Source: Spartobacteria bacterium (GTDB lineage: Bacteria > Verrucomicrobiota > Verrucomicrobiia > Chthoniobacterales > Chthoniobacteraceae). From it: DNA of 6,000 bases. A program made the position numbers and the translations under genes. The notes beneath the pieces were generated by a model. The model worked only from the letters and a program-made list of their open reading frames with translations, did no database searches and was not told the origin of the DNA. This document shows, piece after piece, positions 1-5,063 of the stretch. Where the stretch lies: NCBI GenBank assembly GCA_025350985.1, contig JANXWU010000269.1:1-6000 (forward strand). Reading direction: 5' to 3'. Position 1 is the first letter of the stretch; every line of letters begins with the position of its first letter.

Positions 1-57
1 GCGAGTGGTTGGGGCACCGGCGTCCGTGTGACTGGCGAGGTTGCCGCCGATGTTTGA
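1..57 (+). CDS. possible 3' end of an upstream gene (partial)
   Basis: Frame 1 is open from the window edge to a TGA at 55-57 and reads as an 18-residue tail, ASGWGTGVRVTGEVAADV. The composition looks like ordinary protein rather than the Arg- and Cys-rich shadow reading in frame 3. A hairpin follows the stop directly, as expected at a gene end. The piece is too short to assign to a family, and a non-coding origin cannot be excluded. The preceding sequence would settle it. Confidence 0.3.
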   Translation, partial: ASGWGTGVRVTGEVAADV

Positions 58-74
58 TCCTTTCGCTCGAAGGA
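58..74 (+). terminator. small hairpin after the possible upstream stop codon
   Basis: TCCTT (58-62) pairs with AAGGA (70-74). A T-G wobble (63 with 69) extends the stem to six pairs around a 5-base loop. It begins on the base after the TGA at 55-57. No T-run follows, so it is not a canonical intrinsic terminator. It could be a weak terminator, an mRNA 3'-end stabiliser, or chance. Confidence 0.25.
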
Positions 75-123
75 AACGAATGTGACAGTTGTGTGAATTT
101 TGCGGCGCAGGGTGCGGGACTTT

Positions 124-152
124 TTGACAACCGAGCCGCAGCCTTGCAAAGA
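124..152 (+). promoter_or_regulatory. weak candidate promoter upstream of the kinase cluster
   Basis: A perfect TTGACA -35 hexamer lies at 124-129. At 17 bases spacing the -10 position (147-152) reads CAAAGA, which matches TATAAT at only two positions. The location suits the first gene of the cluster. The roughly 100 bases from 58 to 159 hold no other gene I can support. Only the -35 box is convincing, so this remains a candidate. Confidence 0.2.
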
Positions 153-165
153 CTGACCCATCGCC

Positions 166-1002
166 ATTCTCAACCGCTACCGCACGGCGTGGATTTCAGA
201 TTTGCACCTTGGCACCAAGGGCTGCAATTCCGAAGCCGTGCTGCGTTTTCTCCGCTCCTGCGAAATGGAGACGTTGTATGTCGTAGGTGACTTGATCGAC
301 ATCTGGCGGCTGCGGCGCGGCATTTACTGGCCGCAAGCGCATAACGACGTTTTGCAAAAGCTGCTGCGCAAGAGCCGCAAGGGGACGCGAGTCATTTACA
401 TACCGGGCAATCACGACGAGTTCGTCCACGATTTCATCGGCAGCTACGGCGGCATCACCGTGCAGGATCACGCCATCCACGAAACGGCGGACGGGCGCCG
501 GCTTCTCGTCATTCACGGACACGAACTCGACACCGTCGTGCAAAACATCAAGTGGCTCGCCTACGTCGGTGACGTCGGCTACGAGTTTTTACTCAAACTA
601 AACCGCCCGCTCAATTTGTTCCGGCGCATCTTCGGGCTTGGGTATTGGTCTCTGAGTGCTTACGTAAAAAAGAGCGTCAAGAACGCGGTGTCGTTCATCG
701 GAAAGTTCGAGGAGTCGATTGCACGCTATGCCCGTGACTACCAAGTCAGCGGCGTCGTGTGCGGGCACATTCACTCTCCGGCGATTCGTAAAATCCAGGA
801 CTTCGACTACTACAATTGCGGCGACTGGGTGGAGAGTTGCTCGGTGCTGGTCGAGGACTTCCAAGGGCACATTGAGTTACTCACCAACCTCCACAACCAT
901 CCGATGGAGTTCGATGAACTCGACGATTTGGCGGTGGCCGAGCAGGCGCTGAACTCGGGCAAGGGCCTCGCGAAAAATCCGGAATCCGCTCCGATGCCCT
1001 GA
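166..1002 (+). CDS. LpxH-like calcineurin-type metallophosphoesterase (UDP-2,3-diacylglucosamine diphosphatase family)
   Basis: The protein has the full set of dinuclear-metal phosphoesterase motifs. Numbered from 166 these are DLH at residues 12-14, GDLID at 41-45, GNHD at 81-84, HGH at 117-119 and GHIH at 200-203. The ending NCGDWVESC is typical of the LpxH/COG2908 group. Members of that group cleave UDP-2,3-diacylglucosamine to lipid X at the inner membrane during lipid A synthesis, but many homologues are untested and the substrate here is uncertain. The start is a problem. The first ATG, GTG or TTG after the in-frame TGA (154-156) is TTG at 202, which lies inside the DLH motif and would remove its metal-binding Asp. 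I place the start at ATT 166, which gives MLNRYRTAWISDLHLG and 278 residues and matches the family's N-terminal length. ATC at 160 or an upstream indel are alternatives. The next gene starts 24 bases downstream, so the two are probably cotranscribed. Confidence 0.85.
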   Translation: MLNRYRTAWISDLHLGTKGCNSEAVLRFLRSCEMETLYVVGDLIDIWRLRRGIYWPQAHNDVLQKLLRKSRKGTRVIYIPGNHDEFVHDFIGSYGGITVQDHAIHETADGRRLLVIHGHELDTVVQNIKWLAYVGDVGYEFLLKLNRPLNLFRRIFGLGYWSLSAYVKKSVKNAVSFIGKFEESIARYARDYQVSGVVCGHIHSPAIRKIQDFDYYNCGDWVESCSVLVEDFQGHIELLTNLHNHPMEFDELDDLAVAEQALNSGKGLAKNPESAPMP

Positions 1003-1026
1003 GACTGGGGTTGTGTTTTTTATGCA

Positions 1027-1722
1027 ATGGCTGAGGATCAGCCTGTGGTGCAAGTCGAACGCAAGTATCCTGGAAAACTCGTCGCGGTCGAAGGCCTCGA
1101 CGGTTCGGGAAAATCGACGCAAATCTACCTCGTCAAACGCTGGCTCGAACTCCAGGGCGCGCTGGTTTATTTCACCGAATGGAACTCGTCGGTCTTGGTG
1201 AAAAAGGCGACGTCCAAAGGCAAAAAGCGCCAGCTTCTCACGCCGACGACCTTTAGCCTAATCCACGCGACGGATTTTGCCGACCGTTATGAAAGGCAGA
1301 TTCTGCCACTGCTGCGAGCCGGTTACATCGTGCTCGCCGACCGCTATCTTTACACGGCGCTGGCGCGGGACTCGGTGCGCGGCGTCGATCGCAAATGGGT
1401 CGAGCAGCTTTACAGTTTCGCGACGCCGCCGGACATCACGTTTTACTTTGAAGTGCCGCTGGAAGTTTCGCTCAAGCGCATCCTAGATGGACGGCCAGCT
1501 TTGAAATATCATGAGGCCGGGCTCGACATGGGCTGGACGACCGACCCGTACGAGAGCTTCCGCATTTTTCAGGGCCGGATTCTAAAAGAGTACGAAGGCA
1601 TGAAGGAGCATTTCACGGTCATTGATGCGACGACGGCGATTCCCGTGCAGCAAACGGAAGTGCGGCGCTTGATCGAGGCGAAGATCGACCTCGCGGATTT
1701 CCGACGGAGGAAGCGTCCATGA
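1027..1722 (+). CDS. thymidylate kinase-like P-loop kinase, first of a tandem pair
   Basis: This 231-residue protein is built like thymidylate kinase, which makes dTDP from dTMP and ATP. It has an intact P-loop, GLDGSGKST, at residues 23-31. A segment at about 81-100 (ATDFADRYE...LRAG) corresponds to the family's substrate-side helices, followed by the DRY motif at 105-107. A TMPK-like stretch RGVDRKWVEQLYSFATPPD comes next, then a core strand ITFYFEVP and a lid region near DGRPALKYHEAGLDMG. It differs from housekeeping Tmk in its lid and in that it sits next to a paralogue and ppk2, so its real acceptor may not be dTMP. The ATG at 1027 is preceded only by a weak GGGG at 1007-1010. Its stop overlaps the next start in ATGA (1719-1722), which implies translational coupling. 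I am confident of the fold and less so of the substrate. Confidence 0.85.
   Translation: MAEDQPVVQVERKYPGKLVAVEGLDGSGKSTQIYLVKRWLELQGALVYFTEWNSSVLVKKATSKGKKRQLLTPTTFSLIHATDFADRYERQILPLLRAGYIVLADRYLYTALARDSVRGVDRKWVEQLYSFATPPDITFYFEVPLEVSLKRILDGRPALKYHEAGLDMGWTTDPYESFRIFQGRILKEYEGMKEHFTVIDATTAIPVQQTEVRRLIEAKIDLADFRRRKRP
1706..1710 (+). promoter_or_regulatory. Shine-Dalgarno GGAGG for the second kinase gene
   Basis: GGAGG lies 8 bases before the ATG at 1719, inside the end of the preceding coding sequence. It is the best ribosome binding site in the cluster. It fixes the start of the second kinase and shows that this gene can be initiated on its own as well as by coupling through the ATGA overlap. 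Confidence 0.7.
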
Positions 1723-2456
1723 AGGAAAAACGGTTTTTCGGACAGCGTCCGCCGGAGATCAAGGAAGCGAACTTTCCGGGAAAACTCTTTGTGATCGAGG
1801 GCGCGGATGGCTCGGGCCGATCTTCGCAAATCGCGCTGATCACGCGTTGGCTGGAGGCGAACGGACACGCCGTGCGCCACGTCGGCCTGCGCCGCTCGAA
1901 CCTGGTGAGCGAGGAACTCGAGGACGCCAAACACGGCAACGTCCTGACCCGCACCACGCTCAGCCTTTTTTACGCGACGGACTTCTTCGACCAGTTGATC
2001 AACAACATCGTCCCCGCCTTGCGCGCGGGTTTCATCGTCATCGCCGACCGCTACGTTTACACCTTGATGGCGCGCGATTTGGTGCGCGGCGCGGATCGCG
2101 ACTGGGTGCGTAATTTATACAGCCCGGCGCTTGTGCCGGACGCGATTTTTTACCTGCGCGTCAGTTCGCAGCGGCTGGTCGAGCGGAATTTGGAGAAAAA
2201 CTCGACGCTGGATTACTGGGAGTCGGGGATGGACATGGGGCTGTCGCGCGAGTTGTTTGACAGCTTTTTCAAATACCAAAAACTGCTCCAGCGCGAATTC
2301 CAGCAGATGCAGAAGGAGTATAAATTCGAAATGATCAACGCGAACCGGCGCATTGAAAAAGTGCAGCCGGATTTGCGGCGCGCGCTCGCCCGGCAGCTCT
2401 CGCTGCGCCCGGAGGAGCCCGAAGTTTCCGAACCCAAACACCCCTTGATTCCATGA
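1719..2456 (+). CDS. thymidylate kinase-like protein with altered Walker A (Lys to Arg), second of a tandem pair
   Basis: This 245-residue paralogue of the preceding protein aligns along most of its length. Shared features are a PGKL(F/V) strand, the P-loop, TxTTxSLxxATDF, LRAGxIVxADRYxYT (DRY at residues 110-112), RGxDRxWVxxLY and YxESG/YHEAG followed by (M/L)DMG. The P-loop reads GADGSGRSS (28-36), with Arg34 (codon CGA at 1818-1820) where P-loop kinases almost always have Lys. That Lys binds the beta and gamma phosphates, so ATP turnover may be reduced, lost or changed. The lid region is also poorer in basic residues than in its partner. Thymidylate kinases are homodimers, so it may pair with the upstream protein as a regulatory or structural subunit; that is inference. 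The C-terminal tail (about 225-245) is Pro/Glu-rich and probably disordered. Its stop overlaps ppk2 in ATGA at 2453-2456. Confidence 0.82.
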   Translation: MKEKRFFGQRPPEIKEANFPGKLFVIEGADGSGRSSQIALITRWLEANGHAVRHVGLRRSNLVSEELEDAKHGNVLTRTTLSLFYATDFFDQLINNIVPALRAGFIVIADRYVYTLMARDLVRGADRDWVRNLYSPALVPDAIFYLRVSSQRLVERNLEKNSTLDYWESGMDMGLSRELFDSFFKYQKLLQREFQQMQKEYKFEMINANRRIEKVQPDLRRALARQLSLRPEEPEVSEPKHPLIP

Positions 2457-3184
2457 CTGTCCCCGCCCGCATTTCACTCGATGCCTTGGAGCACAAGGAG
2501 GTGGAGAACGGCGACGACTACCGCGAAAAACTGCGCGCGATGCAGTTGCAACTGCTCGGGATTCAACTCGCGCTCGTCGAAAGCAAACGCTCGGTCGTGC
2601 TCGTGATCGAAGGTCCCGATGCGGCGGGAAAAGGCGGCGTAATCAAGCGCATTGTGGAGAAGCTCGACCCGCGATTTCTCAACGTCCACGCCATCGCGAA
2701 GCCGACGGCGGAGGAGGCGGCGCACCATTATTTCTGGCGCTTCTGGACCCGCCTGCCGGCGGCGGGGCGGCTCGCGATTTTCGACCGGTCGTGGTATGGC
2801 CGCGTGCTGGTGGAACGCGTCGAGGGTTTTGCCACCAAGGCCGAGTGGAAGCGCGCGTACGAGGAGATCAACGACTTCGAGCAACTGCTCACCGACGACG
2901 GTTGCCTGATTGTGAAGCTGTATCTCCACATCACCAAGGACGAGCAGCTCGTGCGGTTCAAAAAGCGCGAGGGCGATCCGCACAAGCGGTGGAAAATGAA
3001 CGAGGAGGACTGGCGCAATCGCGGCAAGTGGGGCCAATACATCGAGGCGGCGGAAGACATGTTTGCGCTCACTTCCCCGCGCTACGCGCCGTGGCATGTC
3101 ATCGCCGCAAACTACAAATGGACTGCGCGGCTGCGGATGCTGAAGACGGTTTTGCGGAGCTTGGAAAAATTGGATTTGAAGTGA
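2453..3184 (+). CDS. ppk2: polyphosphate kinase 2 family protein (single-domain PPK2)
   Basis: PPK2 enzymes transfer phosphate between inorganic polyphosphate and nucleoside mono- or diphosphates. The 243-residue protein holds one complete domain. Walker A is GPDAAGKGG at residues 54-62. KPTAEE and HHYFWRFWTRLPAAGR follow at about 83-106. The Walker B/lid signature is FDRSWYGRVLVERVEG at 110-125. Further on are INDFEQLL, LHITKDEQLVRFKKRE, NEEDWRNRGKW and APWHVIAANYKWTARL near the C-terminus, all PPK2 hallmarks. The FDRSWYGRVLVERVEGF wording and the EEDWRNR element recall the catalytic C-terminal half of class II (polyP:AMP phosphotransferase) enzymes, but the non-catalytic N-terminal half is absent. 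A preference for AMP or ADP cannot be fixed by eye. There is no good Shine-Dalgarno near the ATG, and GGAGGAG at 2411-2417 is too distant. Translation therefore probably depends on coupling through the ATGA overlap with the kinase upstream. Confidence 0.93.
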   Translation: MTVPARISLDALEHKEVENGDDYREKLRAMQLQLLGIQLALVESKRSVVLVIEGPDAAGKGGVIKRIVEKLDPRFLNVHAIAKPTAEEAAHHYFWRFWTRLPAAGRLAIFDRSWYGRVLVERVEGFATKAEWKRAYEEINDFEQLLTDDGCLIVKLYLHITKDEQLVRFKKREGDPHKRWKMNEEDWRNRGKWGQYIEAAEDMFALTSPRYAPWHVIAANYKWTARLRMLKTVLRSLEKLDLK

Positions 3185-3217
3185 CGCCCGCGAGCCGTTA
3201 GCCACACTTTCCCTTCC

Positions 3218-3904
3218 ATGAATGTGCTCGTCATCGACATCGGCGGAACCCACGTCAAGCTGTGCGTCCCCGGAAAAACCAAACCGCTCAAGTTCGACTC
3301 GGGCCCGGAAATGAAGCCCGCGCACATGGTTTCGCAGGTGCTCGAAGTAACAGCAGGATGGCCTTACAACGCTGTATCCATCGGCTTTCCATCGGCGGTC
3401 GTCGCGGGACGGATCAAGCAGGAGCCAAAGAATCTCCAACCCGGCTGGGTCGAGTTTGATTTCGCGCGCGCCTTTAAAAAACCGGTTCGCGTCGTCAACG
3501 ACGCCGCGATGCAAGCCCTCGGCAGCTACCGGGACGGACGGATGCTTTTCCTCGGACTGGGCACCGGACTCGGCTCGGCTTTGATCTCCGACAAAGTGCT
3601 GGTGCCGGTTGAGCTTTCCGATTTGCGTTTCACCAAACATCACTCCCTCGAGGACGCGCTCGGCAAGCGCGGCTTGAAGCGGCTTGGCCTTGAGAAATGG
3701 CAGCAGGCGCTCCGCGATGCCGTACTCTTTTTGCGCGCGGCCTTCGTCACCGACTACATCGTCATCGGCGGAGGCAATGTGAAAAAACTCAAGCGCATGC
3801 CGCCGGGCACGGTGCGCGGGCAAAACAACCACGCCTTCCTTGGCGGCCAGCGCCTGTGGGAAATTCCCAAACCAGCCGGACGCAGCCCGTGGCGAATTGT
3901 TTGA
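3218..3904 (+). CDS. ROK-family sugar kinase, polyphosphate glucokinase-like
   Basis: This small actin-fold kinase (228 residues) has the phosphate-1 motif DIGGTHVK at 7-14, a GFP sugar-site turn at 56-58, NDAAMQALG at 94-102 with Asp95 as the probable catalytic base, the phosphate-2 loop GLGTGLGSALI at 113-123, and adenosine-side IGGGNVKKL at 183-191. It lacks the CxCGxxGC zinc motif of ROK repressors and hexokinases. GTGLGSA together with GGGxxKK matches polyphosphate glucokinases, which make glucose 6-phosphate from polyP or ATP, and the adjacent ppk2 supports that reading. The family's ELGH element is ELSD here (132-135): Glu is kept and His is lost. The RGQNNHAFLGGQRLWE stretch near the end is probably a lineage-specific tail. 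It lies 33 bases after ppk2 with no clear Shine-Dalgarno. The kinase fold is firm; the glucose and polyP specificity is likely but unproven. Confidence 0.85.
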   Translation: MNVLVIDIGGTHVKLCVPGKTKPLKFDSGPEMKPAHMVSQVLEVTAGWPYNAVSIGFPSAVVAGRIKQEPKNLQPGWVEFDFARAFKKPVRVVNDAAMQALGSYRDGRMLFLGLGTGLGSALISDKVLVPVELSDLRFTKHHSLEDALGKRGLKRLGLEKWQQALRDAVLFLRAAFVTDYIVIGGGNVKKLKRMPPGTVRGQNNHAFLGGQRLWEIPKPAGRSPWRIV

Positions 3905-3905
3905 C

Positions 3906-4784
3906 GTGAAAACGCAACTGCTCCTCGCCTTGCTTCTCGGCTCTGCTGCGCTGGTTCGGGCACAGGAAAAAAATCCCATCGTCACCTTCGCCGGCACGGG
4001 AAAAAAGGGAGACAGCGGCGACGGCGGGGCGGCGACAGCGGCGCAACTGAACAACGTCTTCGGACTCACGCGCGGGCCGGACGGCGCCATTTACATTTGC
4101 GATTGCGACAACCACGCGATTCGCCGCGTCGCTCCCGATGGGAAAATCTCGACCGTGGCCGGCAGCGGAAAACGTGGTTACTCCGGCGACGGCGGCGCGG
4201 CGACAAAGGCGGAACTCAACGAGCCCTATGAAGTGCGCTTCGACAAAACGGGCAATCTGTTTTTCGTCGAACGGCTGAACCACCTCGTCCGCCGCGTCGA
4301 TGCCAAAACCGGTGTGATTTCAACCATCGCCGGAACCGGCAAAGCTGGATTCAGCGGCGACGGCGGACCGGCGGTGAAGGCAGAGTTCAATCAACCGCAC
4401 AGCATCCAGTTCGATGCACGCGGCGATCTTTTTGTCTGCGATATTTTGAACCATCGTCTTCGTCGGATCGATCACGCGACGGGTGTCATCACGACCTTCG
4501 CCGGCACCGGCGCGAAAGGCCCGACGCCGGATGGCGCGAAGCTCGCGGGCACGCCGCTCTTCGGTCTGCGTGCGATTGATTTCGACCGTGATGGAAACCT
4601 GTGGCTCGCGTTGCGCGAAGGAAATGCGGTTTACAAAATCGACGTGCAAACTGGCACGATCCATCACGCCGCCGGCACGGGGAAAAAAGGGATTCACCGG
4701 CCACGGCGGACCCGCGAAACAGGCCACGCTTTCCGGCCCGAAAGGCGTGAGCGTCGCACCCGACGGCAGCGTTTACCTCGCTGA
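3906..4784 (+). CDS. secreted NHL-repeat beta-propeller protein, N-terminal part, frameshifted
   Basis: I chose the GTG start at 3906 because it gives a clean signal peptide, MKTQLLLALLLGSAALVRA, with probable cleavage before QEKN. The protein is thus exported to the periplasm or beyond. The start is one base after the ROK stop, which suggests coupling. Four NHL blades follow, each with an (F/V)xxxGxL(Y/F)(V/I)xDxxNHxIRR(I/V) core, joined by AGTGxxGxSGDGG linkers. NHL propellers act in ligand or protein binding, and some are lyases; no catalytic signature is visible. In this frame, codons after about 4691 turn into an Arg-rich sequence ending at TGA 4782-4784. Two more blades continue in the +1 frame. 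A one-base insertion in GGGGAAAAAAGGG (4679-4691) explains this. With one base removed the protein would be 360 residues and have six blades. It could be a sequencing error or a genuine recent pseudogene. Confidence 0.8.
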   Translation: MKTQLLLALLLGSAALVRAQEKNPIVTFAGTGKKGDSGDGGAATAAQLNNVFGLTRGPDGAIYICDCDNHAIRRVAPDGKISTVAGSGKRGYSGDGGAATKAELNEPYEVRFDKTGNLFFVERLNHLVRRVDAKTGVISTIAGTGKAGFSGDGGPAVKAEFNQPHSIQFDARGDLFVCDILNHRLRRIDHATGVITTFAGTGAKGPTPDGAKLAGTPLFGLRAIDFDRDGNLWLALREGNAVYKIDVQTGTIHHAAGTGKKGIHRPRRTRETGHAFRPERRERRTRRQRLPR

Positions 4785-4848
4785 CACCGAGAGCCACAGC
4801 ATCCGCCGAATCGAGGTAAAAACCGGGATGCTGGAACTGGTGGCCGGC
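3990..4848 (+). repeat. six in-frame linker repeats (GCCGG-type) of the NHL propeller
   Basis: The DNA for the AGTG or AGSG linker recurs with GCCGG(C/A) at 3990, 4158, 4329, 4500, 4671 and 4843. The intervals are 168, 171, 171, 171 and 172 bases. The first four are whole codon multiples and equal one propeller blade each. The last is one base too long, which locates the frame break between 4671 and 4843. The repeats arise from blade duplication within the gene and are not a separate element. Confidence 0.8.
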
Positions 4849-4989
4849 ACGGGTGAAAAAGGCGACGGACCGGACGGCGACCCGCTTGGCTGCAAGCTTT
4901 CGCGGCCACACGGCATCTTTGTGGATGCGGACGGTTCGGTGTTCATCGGCGACAGCGAGAACCACCGCGTGCGGGTGATCAAAAAGTAG
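4690..4989 (+). pseudogene. NHL-repeat protein, C-terminal remainder in the +1 frame
   Basis: From about 4690 the propeller continues one frame over: GFTGHGGPAKQATL, then the blade GPKGVSVAPDGSVYLADTES, a linker AGTGEKGDGPDG, and a last blade RPHGIFVDADGSVFIGDSEN followed by HRVRVIKK and a TAG at 4987-4989. These are blades five and six of the protein that begins at 3906. Within this piece the first plausible start is GTG 4747, with no Shine-Dalgarno and no signal peptide, so independent expression is unlikely. The preserved codon quality and clean ending argue that the break is recent or artefactual rather than an old decayed gene. Confidence 0.75.
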
Positions 4990-4994
4990 TCGCT

Positions 4995-5060
4995 GGAGCG
5001 TCGGTCTGTGACCGTCGCTAACTTCTGGACGAAACGGCGACGTTCACCGAGCGCCGCTAC
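4995..5060. repeat. imperfect inverted repeat between convergent genes (bidirectional terminator or dispersed palindromic element)
   Basis: The arm at 4995-5018 matches the reverse complement of 5037-5060 at 19 of 24 positions, with an 18-base spacer. The left arm also folds on itself: AGCG (4997-5000) pairs with CGCT (5016-5019), and CGGTC (5002-5006) pairs with GACCG (5010-5014), around a TGT loop with one T-T mismatch. On the right, CGGCG (5035-5039) pairs with CGCCG (5052-5056). It fills nearly all of the 74 bases between the two convergent stop codons. There is no T-run, so Rho-independent termination is not textbook. From memory, similar GC-rich palindromes are scattered in verrucomicrobial genomes, but I cannot check that here. 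Confidence 0.65.
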
Positions 5061-5063
5061 AAT

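Noticed and set aside
9..290. A 93-codon plus-strand frame over the upstream region
   Set aside because: It overlaps the metallophosphoesterase start region, shows no domain, and has shadow-like Arg/Cys/His composition.
1013..1201. A 62-codon frame overlapping the start of the first kinase
   Set aside because: It is the +1 shadow of the P-loop region of a clear kinase gene and has no independent support.
3840..3905. An ATG at 3840 as the start of the NHL protein
   Set aside because: It would overlap the ROK gene by 65 bases and bury the signal peptide. The GTG at 3906 puts a perfect signal sequence at the N-terminus.
2474..4090. A 538-codon open frame on the minus strand opposite ppk2 and the ROK gene
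   Set aside because: It is antisense to two genes with unmistakable motifs, has no recognisable domain, and is Arg-, Ala- and His-rich as expected of a GC-driven shadow frame.
4677..4692. Programmed -1 frameshifting at the A6 run in the NHL gene
   Set aside because: The shift needed is +1 (or -2). A -1 slip leads to the wrong frame, and no conserved downstream pseudoknot is evident. An indel is simpler.
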